Assembly (NCBI GenBank): GCA_036652695.1
Contig: JAVVVJ010000027.1
Coordinates: forward strand, 1 to 32,862
Length of the DNA: 32,862 nt
Origin: Limiplasma sp036652695
Lineage (GTDB): Bacteria > Bacillota > Clostridia > Christensenellales > Aristaeellaceae
Reading direction: 5' to 3'
The notes under the pieces were generated by a model. It ran no database searches. It saw only the letters and a list, made by a program, of their open reading frames with translations, and had not been told where the DNA came from. The translations under genes and the position numbers were made by a program. The first letter of the stretch is position 1. Each line of letters opens with the position of its first letter. Of this stretch, positions 7,250 through 16,100 are shown in pieces.

Positions 7250-7624
7250 GTGAAGCGGCAGGAATCGGCGGAGGATTATTTAGAAACCATCCTCATGGTG
7301 AGCAATCGGCTGGGCATGGTGCGTTCCATTGATATTGTGAACGACATGGGTTTTTCCAAGCCGAGCGTGAGCATTGGCATGAAAAACCTGCGTGAAAAGG
7401 GTCTCATCACCATGAACGCGGATGGCTATATCACGCTGACGAATGCGGGCGCCGTTATTGCGCGGCGCGTTTATGAGCGGCATACAGTGCTCACCAAGGC
7501 ATTGGTTTCCATTGGCGTTTCGGAGGAAACCGCCATGCAGGACGCATGCCGCGTAGAGCACGATATCAGCGTTGAAACCTTTGACCGTATCAAAGCATTT
7601 TTGGAAAAAAACAGCGAATTTTGA
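7250..7624 (+). CDS. DtxR/MntR-family metal-dependent regulator
   Basis: A 124-residue repressor-type protein. An N-terminal winged helix-turn-helix (ESAEDYLETILMVSN to GYITLTNAG) is followed by a helical metal-binding dimerisation domain. Aligned with B. subtilis MntR, the metal ligands D8, E11, H77, E102 and H103 are D9, E12, H78, E103 and H104. Position 99 is C100, as in DtxR (C102), so the site is a Mn/Fe hybrid and metal preference cannot be called. There is no SH3/FeoA-like third domain. The start is a GTG at 7250 preceded by GGGAGGG. No metal transporter gene is adjacent. No clear promoter separates it from the tRNA terminator. Confidence 0.85.
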   Translation: MKRQESAEDYLETILMVSNRLGMVRSIDIVNDMGFSKPSVSIGMKNLREKGLITMNADGYITLTNAGAVIARRVYERHTVLTKALVSIGVSEETAMQDACRVEHDISVETFDRIKAFLEKNSEF

Positions 7625-7712
7625 TTGCGCGCGCTGGCCAAAGGCGCTACGCCTGTGCCGCGCATGACCGACAGATGACTTTGCTCCATCCATTTTTGGT
7701 ATCTATTGATTG

Positions 7713-7741
7713 TTGTGTGAACCGTATACAGCAACTATAAT
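7713..7741 (+). promoter_or_regulatory. Promoter of the polysaccharide deacetylase gene
   Basis: TTGTGT (7713-7718), a 17-nt spacer and an exact TATAAT (7736-7741). The likely transcription start falls near 7748, which argues against an ATG at 7757 and for the GTG at 7775. Confidence 0.7.
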
Positions 7742-7774
7742 GGAACCGATGGTTCAATGGAAGGAGCGGATGAT

Positions 7775-8947
7775 GTGAGGGTAAAAACGCTGCTGTTGGC
7801 GTCTATGGTGCTCATGCTTTTGTCTTCCACGATGCTGGTTGTAGATGATTTCGGCTATGCACAGGTCATCGGCGAGGCGGGCGCCCTTCACGCTCAGCCG
7901 TGGACGAAAACGCCCGTTGCCGCGGCGCCCATGGACGGCATGTTCCTGCGGATGCGTGCAAAAGCAGCCAATTGGTACTATGCTGAGCTGCCCAACCAGC
8001 AGAGCGGTTGGATTCACCAGCGCGAAGTGAGCGAGCCGCTTGACATTCCTTCCTTATTTGGCACAATTTCCAATGCGGAAGCTGTGCTCTTCTATCCACA
8101 ACCCACTGAAAGCAGCACCCCCATCGGGCTGCTGCCCACAGACGCGGTGCTCCAGCTGCAACAATCCAAAGGTGGATGGAGTCAAGTCGCCTTTGGTCAA
8201 GCAAGCGGCTATATCCGCGATGAGGCGCTTGAGCTAAGGGCGGTAGAAAATTTGCCGCAGGCCGATGCCGCCGCGCAGGAGCTGCTGCCGTATGTGCCGC
8301 CGCGCAAAATCGACCCCGCCAAGCCCATGATCGCACTGACGTTTGATGATGGCCCCAGCCAAATCACGCTGGATGTGCTTCGCGTGCTGGAAAAATATGA
8401 GGTTCCCGGAACGTTTTTCGTGGTAGGCAACCGCGTGCGCAACCATGCCGCCATCCTGCGCAAGGTAGCCGCGCAGGGGCATGAAATCGGCCTGCATACG
8501 TGGAACCATCGCGAGCTGCACAAGCTAAGCCGCAACGCCATTAGCGAATCGCTGCAAAAGAACATCGACGCTGTGCAGGCGGCAACAGGCGTTGTGCCAA
8601 AGCTGCTGCGCCCGCCCTACGGCACTGCCACACACGCGGTTCGCGGCGTTTGCGCCGAGCTGGATTTGGTGATTGCGAATTGGAATGTGGATACGGAGGA
8701 TTGGCGCAATCAAAATACGCAAATGATTGCCAACAGCATTTTAAAAAACGCGGCAGATGGTTCCATTGTGCTGATGCACGATCTTTACCAGCAAACCACC
8801 GAGGCGTTGAAAATGGTTGTGCCCACGCTCATCGAGCGCGGCTACCAGCTTGTAACCGTATCCGAAATGCTAAACCACCGCGCTCAGGGCGGCAAAGCAG
8901 GCGCGATTTACCGCGGGCTTCCGCTCAGCCAACTGCCCTCGCCATAA
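7775..8947 (+). CDS. Secreted polysaccharide deacetylase with SH3-like modules
   Basis: A 390-residue extracellular or membrane-anchored carbohydrate esterase of the NodB (CE4) family, which removes acetyl groups from peptidoglycan or another N-acetylated glycan. An N-terminal signal or anchor segment (about 3-22) is followed by two bacterial SH3-like modules (about 28-85 and 92-150). The NodB domain has TFDDGP (D191, D192), HTWNH (H241, H245, zinc ligands), RPPYG, DTEDW and LMHD. The GTG start has AAGGAG eight bases upstream. In Firmicutes such enzymes confer lysozyme resistance or act in sporulation; which applies is unknown. Confidence 0.9.
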   Translation: MRVKTLLLASMVLMLLSSTMLVVDDFGYAQVIGEAGALHAQPWTKTPVAAAPMDGMFLRMRAKAANWYYAELPNQQSGWIHQREVSEPLDIPSLFGTISNAEAVLFYPQPTESSTPIGLLPTDAVLQLQQSKGGWSQVAFGQASGYIRDEALELRAVENLPQADAAAQELLPYVPPRKIDPAKPMIALTFDDGPSQITLDVLRVLEKYEVPGTFFVVGNRVRNHAAILRKVAAQGHEIGLHTWNHRELHKLSRNAISESLQKNIDAVQAATGVVPKLLRPPYGTATHAVRGVCAELDLVIANWNVDTEDWRNQNTQMIANSILKNAADGSIVLMHDLYQQTTEALKMVVPTLIERGYQLVTVSEMLNHRAQGGKAGAIYRGLPLSQLPSP

Positions 8948-9026
8948 GGTAGCCCTGCGCTTTTGTTCCCCCCAAGCATAGCAAGCGAGCACGGTTTTCC
9001 AATGGAAACTTAGGGCGCTCCCCCTC

Positions 9027-9069
9027 TTGCTTTTTCCGGCTATCAATGTTAATATAGAGTGTCTATATT
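9027..9069 (+). promoter_or_regulatory. Candidate secG promoter with a perfect palindrome
   Basis: TTGCTT (9027-9032), 17 nt, TAATAT (9050-9055) form a moderate promoter. The perfect palindrome AATATAGA-GTG-TCTATATT (9051-9069) overlaps the -10 box and start site and ends 4 nt before the secG ribosome-binding site. It could be an operator or a small mRNA hairpin. Confidence 0.5.
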
Positions 9070-9088
9070 CGCCAAGGAGGGAACCATA

Positions 9089-9325
9089 ATGAGTGTTCTT
9101 CAATGGATTATCGGCATTCTGCTTTTGATAGCCGCTTTGATCATGACCGCTACCGTTTTGCTGCAAAGCAGCGAGCGCACGGGCATCGGCGCGGTAAGCG
9201 GCGCTGCGGAAACCTTCTTCGGCAAGAACAAAGCCAAGGGCATGGATGCCAAGCTCGCGCTGGTCACCAAGGTCTGCGCCATCGTGTTTGTCGTTTTGTC
9301 CATCGCGCTGATGTTCTTGGGCTGA
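9089..9325 (+). CDS. secG: Preprotein translocase subunit SecG
   Basis: A 78-residue membrane subunit of SecYEG. Two transmembrane helices (about 3-23 and 54-76) flank the conserved cytoplasmic loop LLQSSERTGIGAVSGAAETFFG. The ATG at 9089 has AAGGAGGG. A possible start at 9059 lies inside the palindrome and is rejected. The gene is monocistronic, with a terminator right after it; in many Firmicutes rnr and smpB follow secG, but not here. Confidence 0.93.
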   Translation: MSVLQWIIGILLLIAALIMTATVLLQSSERTGIGAVSGAAETFFGKNKAKGMDAKLALVTKVCAIVFVVLSIALMFLG

Positions 9326-9343
9326 TTTGGCAAGCGTCAAAGC

Positions 9344-9388
9344 AAAAAAGGAATCTCCACTCCTGTGCGGAGCGCGAGGTTCTTTTTT
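9344..9388 (+). terminator. Intrinsic terminator of secG
   Basis: AAAAAAGGAATCTC (9344-9357) pairs with GAGGTTCTTTTTT (9376-9388) with one bulge and one G-U pair. The right arm ends in a T6 run. Confidence 0.7.
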
Positions 9389-9487
9389 AGCACATGGCGG
9401 AATTTGCAATTGTGCCGCGCACTTTGCAGGGATTTTAGCATGGCCGTGGTACTCCTTATCGATCACCAAAGCGCGCTGCTCGCGCCG

Positions 9488-9515
9488 TTGACAGCGCGTG
9501 TTCTTTGCATATCAA
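9488..9515 (+). promoter_or_regulatory. Possible promoter of the permease gene
   Basis: An exact TTGACA (9488-9493), a 16-nt spacer and a weak TATCAA (9510-9515). The rest of 9389-9570 shows nothing else recognisable. Confidence 0.4.
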
Positions 9516-9570
9516 CGGCGGCACTGCACAGCCGGGCTTTGAAAAAGCCCATACCCGCGGAGGAGACTCA

Positions 9571-11883
9571 ATGATCAAAAACGCGTTGGCGCGCAAACTC
9601 ATGCGCGATTTTTCCCGCAACAAGCTGCAATTTCTATCCATGCTGCTGCTCTGCGCACTTGGCTCATGGGTCTTTAGCGGCTTGGACGCGGCTTGGCGTC
9701 AGGTGGATTTATCGGTAGAGACCTATTACCAGCAGCAGGACTTGGCTGATTTTTGGGTGGAGCTGCCCTCGGCAGACGCCAACGCCCTGCGCTCCATCCG
9801 GCATTTGGATGGCGTGGCGGACGCGCAGCTTCGCGTGAAGGTGGAGCTGGATGTGGACGGGGCGGAAAAAACCTCCTTGCTTGTCTACGGCTATGATGAA
9901 AACCCGCGCATCAACCGCCCTCTGCTGTTGGAAGGCGCTCTGCCCAAGGCGCAGGACGGGCGCGCGCTGCTCTTGGACGCGAGCTTTGCAAAGGCAAACG
10001 GAATCGCCGTTGGGCAAACGCTGACTTTGACGCTGGATGAATATGCGTACCAGAAGCGCTTTACCGTTTGCGGCCTGATTGCCACGCCCGAGCAGGTCAT
10101 CACAAGCCGCGATGTATCGCCCGATCCCCTGCATTTTGGCTTTGCGGTGGCGAGCAACGTAGCGCTGGAGCCTTTTACGCCAAGCGAGATCATCCTAAAG
10201 CTGGCGCCCAACGGGGATGCGGCCGCCGTGCGCGCATGGATTGAGGAGCGGTATCCCTCGGCCTTTTTGCTGGATCAGCAAGCCAATGCAACGGTGCAGC
10301 GCGCGCGCGATGATGTCTCCATGTTTCGAAACCTTTCCTATGTGTTTCCGCTGCTCGCGTTTGCCGTAGCCGCAATGATCGTGCTCACCACCATCACCCG
10401 CATGATCGAAAACCAGCGCACCCAGCTGGGCACGCTCAAGGCGCTGGGTTACAACAGCCACCGGATTCGCAATCACTACCTAAGCTACGCAATCTATCCC
10501 TCGGTGCTTGGCTCGCTGCTTGGCCTCTTTGCCGGGCGCATGACGCTGCCGGGTCTCCTTTGGAGCTTTGAGGCGTCCACCTACGTGCTGCCGCTAAAGC
10601 TGGTCGCGCCTATCTCGCCGCAGGCTTGGTTCGTATGCGGCTTGGGCGTGCTGCTGGCCTGCGGCGTGGGGCTGTTCATCTACCGCAAATCCTCCGCCGA
10701 AACCGCCGCCTCGCTTTTGCGCCCCAAGCCGCCCAAAATCGGCAAGCGCAACCTGCTGGAGCGCATCCCCGCGCTGTGGCGGCGCATGGGCTTTAATTCC
10801 AAGATGATTTGCCGCAACATGTTCCGCAACAAGCTCCGCACGCTCATGACGCTCATGGGCATTATCTGCTGCAATATGCTGCTCATAACCACCTTTGGCT
10901 TGCAGGATTCCATGTCCTATTTTGTGGGGAAATACTATCAAGGCACCATTGCCTATGACCTCCGCGTAGATTTGAACAGTCAGGGCGGCACGCTGGAAAG
11001 CTACCGCAAGCGTCTGGATGCGGCGCGCGTGGACGGCCTCATGGAAATGGGCGTGAGCATGATGGGCGCAAAAACCATGCGCAGCACCTCCCTTATGGTG
11101 CTCTGCGATGATCAGCAATCCTTTCGCCTGGGCAATCACTATGCGCATGTTCAAATGCCCGCAAGCGGCGTGGGCATGACGCAAAAGCTTATGCAGACCC
11201 TTGGCGTGCGCGAGGGCGATTCCGTGCGCGTGCTCCTCTCCGGCGATGATGAACCGCTCACGCTGACCGTTACCCAAACGCTCTATTCCAACATCGGGCA
11301 GGGCGCTTATATGAGCCAGACCGCATGGGAGGAGCTGCGGCGCGGCGAGTTCCGCCCCTCTGCTCTCCTGCTGAACGCGCCCACAGCGGAATGCCAGCGC
11401 TTGGTGCGTGATATGGATGAGCAGAGCGCCGTGAAGGATCCGCGCGATCAGTATACGCAGAACCTCGCCATTCTCAGCTCCGTTACCTCCATCTTTACCG
11501 TGATGGCAGGCGCGGCGTTAGGGCTTGCGTTTGTGATCACCTACAACATGGGCATTCTCAACTTCGCGGAGCGCCTGCGGGAATACGCCACGCTCAAGGT
11601 GCTTGGCTATCACCAAAAGGAGATTCGCCACCTCATTATGCGCGAGAGCATTTTGGTTGCGTTGCTCGGCACGCTTGTTGGCATTGGGCCCGGCATTTGG
11701 CTCACGCGCATCATCATGGTTTCCTGCGAAACCGAGCAGCTCGTCTATGGCGTACACGTAACCGTACCCAGCATCGTCATCGCCAGCGTAATTACCTTCG
11801 GCTTTGCCTGCCTTGTACAGCTCCTGCTGACGCGCAAGGTGCGCCGCATTGACATGGTCGAATCCCTCAAGAGTGTGGAATAA
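9571..11883 (+). CDS. FtsX/MacB-type ABC transporter permease, ATPase partner absent
   Basis: A 770-residue membrane protein with duplicated FtsX-like architecture. Membrane helix 1 (about 20-40) is followed by a large extracytoplasmic domain (about 45-260), three helices (about 270-375), another helix after the RNMFRNKLRTLMTLMG segment (about 425-445), a second extracytoplasmic domain, and three C-terminal helices (about 630-765). LKALGYNSHRIRNHYL and LKVLGYHQKEIRHLIM are the two coupling-helix segments expected to contact an ATPase. Such permeases export lipids or peptides, or transmit mechanical work. No ATP-binding-cassette gene is in the window, so it must borrow an ATPase from elsewhere. 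The ATG at 9571 follows GCGGAGGAG. Confidence 0.88.
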   Translation: MIKNALARKLMRDFSRNKLQFLSMLLLCALGSWVFSGLDAAWRQVDLSVETYYQQQDLADFWVELPSADANALRSIRHLDGVADAQLRVKVELDVDGAEKTSLLVYGYDENPRINRPLLLEGALPKAQDGRALLLDASFAKANGIAVGQTLTLTLDEYAYQKRFTVCGLIATPEQVITSRDVSPDPLHFGFAVASNVALEPFTPSEIILKLAPNGDAAAVRAWIEERYPSAFLLDQQANATVQRARDDVSMFRNLSYVFPLLAFAVAAMIVLTTITRMIENQRTQLGTLKALGYNSHRIRNHYLSYAIYPSVLGSLLGLFAGRMTLPGLLWSFEASTYVLPLKLVAPISPQAWFVCGLGVLLACGVGLFIYRKSSAETAASLLRPKPPKIGKRNLLERIPALWRRMGFNSKMICRNMFRNKLRTLMTLMGIICCNMLLITTFGLQDSMSYFVGKYYQGTIAYDLRVDLNSQGGTLESYRKRLDAARVDGLMEMGVSMMGAKTMRSTSLMVLCDDQQSFRLGNHYAHVQMPASGVGMTQKLMQTLGVREGDSVRVLLSGDDEPLTLTVTQTLYSNIGQGAYMSQTAWEELRRGEFRPSALLLNAPTAECQRLVRDMDEQSAVKDPRDQYTQNLAILSSVTSIFTVMAGAALGLAFVITYNMGILNFAERLREYATLKVLGYHQKEIRHLIMRESILVALLGTLVGIGPGIWLTRIIMVSCETEQLVYGVHVTVPSIVIASVITFGFACLVQLLLTRKVRRIDMVESLKSVE

Positions 11884-11897
11884 AAAAGCACGAAAAA

Positions 11898-11938
11898 AAC
11901 AAGGACGTTGGGAGGCTCTGTCGCCCAACGTCCTTGTT
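11898..11938. terminator. Strong bidirectional terminator between convergent genes
   Basis: A perfect 15-bp stem (AACAAGGACGTTGGG at 11898-11912, CCCAACGTCCTTGTT at 11924-11938) with an 11-nt loop. Read leftward the stem merges into T7, ideal for the LCP gene. It also sits 15 nt after the permease stop. Confidence 0.9.
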
Positions 11939-11951
11939 CTTCATGCGTTGC

Positions 11952-13130
11952 TTACTTTTGGTAGTAGGACGTACCATCGTAGATAAATTCGTGGATGCTT
12001 TCAATGCTCCGCTGGAGGTTCTTTTCGTTGAGGTAGATCAAGCTTGCGCCGCCGAATTCCTTATACCCAAACTTCTTGTCCATCGGAATGCGAAACTGCT
12101 GCATGACCTCACCGCCGCTTTGCAGCGCCTGCATCGCTTCGCCGGAGAGCACCGTCATACCCAGCTGTAAAAGCTCCTCGCTGGTAAGGTTGGTTTGCCC
12201 ATAGGGCAGCGCGGTTTCAATCAAGGTCATGAACTTAGCGATGTCCATATCCGTCATCACTTGTTTCAGCAGGGTTTCCAGCAGCTGACGCTGGCGGCGG
12301 GTGCGCTCCAAATCGCTATCGATGCCGCGTATGCGGGCGAAGGTAACCGCCTGCATGCCATCCAAATGCTGCACGCCATCCTTGGCTTCCACCTTGGCGC
12401 GCTTGACCTTATCCATAGGCTCCTTGCGCAGCTCGTAGTTAATGCGCCCCGCCTCGCGAGAGGTCATCTCCATATCTACGCCGCCCAGCGCGTCGATGAT
12501 ATCGGCCAGCCCATGGATGTTAACCACCACATAGCGCTCCACGTTCATCTGGAAGTTGCGGTTCACGGTCTTCATGCTAAGCTCCGGGCCGCCGCGCTTA
12601 TAGGCCACATTGATGCGGTTCTTGTTTTTAAAGCCCGGCACGATCACGGCGGTATCGCGCGCGATGGAGGTAAGCTTCACGCTGCCGGTATCCATATTGA
12701 TCGAGCAGATAATCACCGCGTCGGACAGGCCGCGCTGTAGCTTGGAGGAACGGTTGTCCACCCCAAGCAGCAAAACATTGAATACATTGGTCGGCAGCGC
12801 CGTATTTGGCTCGAGGTTGGTCATATCCACTTCGTCCATGGGGGCGTTATCGCTGAGCGCGCCCTCTAGCTCCGCCATGGCGGCCTCTTCATCGGCGCTC
12901 ATATCGCCGGCGTTAGCGGCATTCGCGTTGGTGCTGTTGCCGTTGGCGTCTTCGCTGGACCACTGCTTCCACTGCTCAAGCTCCTCTGGCGATAGGTCCT
13001 CGGGCACATAATCGGCCAGCGTTTCATCGGCATTTAGGTCAAGGGAGCTCTTCGCCAGCGCAGACGCGCCCTGTAGGCAAAGCAGTAGGCATAGCAGCAA
13101 AGCGATTAGCTTTTTCATCCGTTGAACCAT
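11952..13130 (-). CDS. LytR-CpsA-Psr (LCP) family protein
   Basis: A 392-residue cell-envelope protein. LCP enzymes attach teichoic acids or other glycans to peptidoglycan, or have regulatory names from history. The signal peptide ends near ALA-26. An acidic, Asn/Ala-rich linker (27-110) follows. The LCP domain begins at FNVLLLGVDNRSS (117-129). It contains SDAVIICSI (D137), TSIARDTAVIVPG (R158), KNRINVAYKRGG (R172) and TFARIRGIDSDLERTRRQRQ, which bind the lipid pyrophosphate. The ATG at 13130 has AGGAGGAAC. It lies 36 nt after the large secreted protein gene and is probably co-transcribed with it. Confidence 0.9.
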   Translation of the reverse strand: MVQRMKKLIALLLCLLLCLQGASALAKSSLDLNADETLADYVPEDLSPEELEQWKQWSSEDANGNSTNANAANAGDMSADEEAAMAELEGALSDNAPMDEVDMTNLEPNTALPTNVFNVLLLGVDNRSSKLQRGLSDAVIICSINMDTGSVKLTSIARDTAVIVPGFKNKNRINVAYKRGGPELSMKTVNRNFQMNVERYVVVNIHGLADIIDALGGVDMEMTSREAGRINYELRKEPMDKVKRAKVEAKDGVQHLDGMQAVTFARIRGIDSDLERTRRQRQLLETLLKQVMTDMDIAKFMTLIETALPYGQTNLTSEELLQLGMTVLSGEAMQALQSGGEVMQQFRIPMDKKFGYKEFGGASLIYLNEKNLQRSIESIHEFIYDGTSYYQK

Positions 13131-13166
13131 CTGTATGTTCCTCCTTCAAAGAGCCGGCATGGGCGT

Positions 13167-16100
13167 TCAGCGAGCCGTCGCCGACAGCCCATATAGGCCG
13201 CTTTGGTAAAATGGGGTCGTAAGGTAAGGCTTGGTGCGCAGCAGTGCCCGGAAGGCCGCGCGCTGAGATTCCGAAGTAGTATACGGCACAACGGCAAAGC
13301 TGTCAAGCATTTCAGCACGCTCGCCATAGTGCCAAAGGGCATAGCCAAAGCGCTCGATTTGCTTTTGCAAAAGCAGCTGCGCAACCTCCAGTAGCTCTCC
13401 CGTGGTTTCGCGTTCGCCCTTCGCACCCGCGATGGCGGCAGTCTCCTCCTGCGTGAGCGCCGTAGGCTGGGGGGCTGCGGTCGCGGCGGGAACTTGCTTC
13501 CCTGCCACGGTTTCGGTGATATCCCCCGTATCCGTAGTAGCGGCAGAGCCGTCCAAAAGCCCGCTCGCGTCAAACATCACCCGCGCGCCCTTCAGCACGC
13601 CGGAGATATCCAATTGCGTATCGCCATTTTGGAGGTATGCGCCCACGCGCATGAGCATATCGCCCGCGATGATCGCGTCCCCGGCGGAGCTTTCCTCTGC
13701 CTGCAAGCCGCCCGCAGAGACCGGCTCCAGCGTGATGCAGAAGCTTGTGCCCGTGCGCTTTACATCGTTGCTGGCAAGCACCTCATCCACCGTGCCGCCC
13801 GGGCGCAGGTTATCCAGCGGCAGCATCACCGATACGCCCGCCAGCGAGAAGGTCAGGTAGTTCACGTGCTGGGCTGCCAGCCGGTTGAGCATGAAGTAAT
13901 TCAGCGTAAGCTTGCGCCCATGCACCACGACATTTCCATCCGCATCGGTCTGGTAGCCGCCATCCTTGCCCAGCTCCGGCTCGGCGGTCAAAATGAGCAT
14001 CGCGTCATCATAGCCGCCGCGCAGGCGCAGCGTGGGCGTGGCGGGGCGAACGGTGTGATCCGTCATATCGCTCACGGGGCTGCCGTAATAGGTGCTGCCC
14101 AGCTTGAGGATTTCATTGGTGCGAATCTGCGTGCGGAGCGTGGAGCCATCGCTAAAGCGTAGGGTATCGTAAACGGGATCAATCTTCGCAAAGGGATCAT
14201 AGGGCAGGTAATGATGCGGCCCCCAATCCACAAAGAAGGCGGGCGAGTACAGATCCACCACAAGCTCGTAATAGCTAGGCGCGGTCAAGCGATCGGGCAA
14301 ATAGGCGTAGTTGCCGTACGCCTCGCCCGCCACGCGGATCAGCGTTCCGGTAACCGCGTCCTCGCCAAGCATTACGGTATCCTGATAGGTATACGGGAAT
14401 TCGGGATCAGGCTGACCCTGAATTTTGGAGACTTCCTCCGGGTAGATCAGCACCACAATGCGCTTGATCTCCATGGTAACGGAATAGACGCCCGGCAGGT
14501 AGGCATCATCGCCCGCGGGCACGCTTACCTTTGCGGCGTACACGCCCACATCCTTTGGGGGATGCTCCAGCAGCGTATCTTTTAGGTAATAAGCCACGGT
14601 TGCGCCCTGCGGATAAAGCTCCGATTTCAGCTTGAATTCCTTTGCATCATAGGTCTTTTGCTGATCCTTGATCACAAGCTTCCGCCGAGGCTCAATAGCC
14701 GTAAAGCTGCGCTGCTCGCCAAAGGCGAACGCATCGGCGGTGTCCTGCCCAAGCTTGCCCTGCTTCAGCGAGGCAAACGCGCGGTAGGTGACCACGTCTC
14801 CCTTTTGAATGCCGGGGATATTGCATTCGCCATACTGCATGGGCGCGGTTTTCGCGTCCGCAACCCAAGTGTCCGGCATGTCGCGAACCTTGCTACCCAC
14901 GTAATACTGAATGCCGAGCGTGAGCGCGCCGGGCGCGTCGAAAAGCGCGGCGTTGTAATATTCGCGCAAGTTGCTGATCTTTGGCAGAGCGTCCGGATCG
15001 GCCTTGCCGTTTGTGATGAGGGTGGCATAGGTATCAGCGGCGGAGAGCACCACCGCGTTCACGCCCGTAAGCGCTTTGCCGCGCCACAGCATGAGCAAGC
15101 CCTGTTCATCGGTAGTGGTGGAGAAGGGCTCGTCCTTGCCGAGCTTTAGGGTGATGGCTGTTTTCGCCATGGGGGCGTTTTGGTTGTTGGTAACGCGGAT
15201 CAGGGTGGGTTTGAGCTTGCTGCCCGCGAGCGCGTCCCCCGTGGCCAGCGTGACGCTAACCTGCTCGCCAAGCGTGGTGCTGCTGCCTTTTTCCCCTGTC
15301 ATTGCGCCAAAGCGCAGCGCGCCCGTGCCGTCAATGGTCAGCTTTGCCTTTGCGCCAAGCGCCGTTTGCCCCGCAAAGCCGTTTGCGCCCGTCAAGGTGA
15401 GCGTAGCGCTCGCGCCAGCCTCCAGCACCAGTCTGCCCGTGGTTTGCACGTCCTCCAGCGTCAAAAGCACGCTTTCGCCCGCCGGAATGACAACATCGCC
15501 CGTAGCGGAAGGCGCACTTCGCAGCAGGTAATTGCCGCTGGACAAGGTGAGCGCGGTCGTACCCAGCGTGCCAAGCGCGGCGGACGAGGGCAAGGCCTCC
15601 ACTTTCAGCGTCTTGCCCTTGAGCGTGCCCACATAGCGATAGCCGGGGGCGGGGGCGGCAATCGGCACATAAGCGGTGCGCAGGTCTCCCGTAAGAAAGC
15701 AGAGCGAAGCCTTCTGCCCATTATAGGAAGCGATTGTACCCAAGGCGAGGTCCGCATCCACGGAAACAACCTGCCAGCGATCCAGCGCCGTGCCCGCCAC
15801 CGCGCCGCACGAAATGCTCAGCGTGCCGACGGCCTTGAGCGCGGGTACGCCGAGCGTTTGAACGCTGAGGCTGCCGCTGCCAGAGAGGGTTACGCCAGCG
15901 GAGCCGTTTAGCTCGCCCAGCACGTTCTGCTTTTGAAAAAACAAAGTCGCAGGCGCTTGCGCAATAACGGAGGGGGCATAGCTGGCTTCGCCGATGCCGC
16001 TCATGGTAACGGAAACACCGTTCTTTGCGATGGTCAGCTGCTTGCTCTGCGGCTGGTCGCCGGGCACGATGCGGTAATCGGTGTTTTCCATGGGCGCAAA

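Noticed and set aside
10594..11277. Open frame opposite the permease
   Set aside because: It is His/Ala-rich and overlaps a conserved membrane-protein frame, as expected for high-GC antisense frames.
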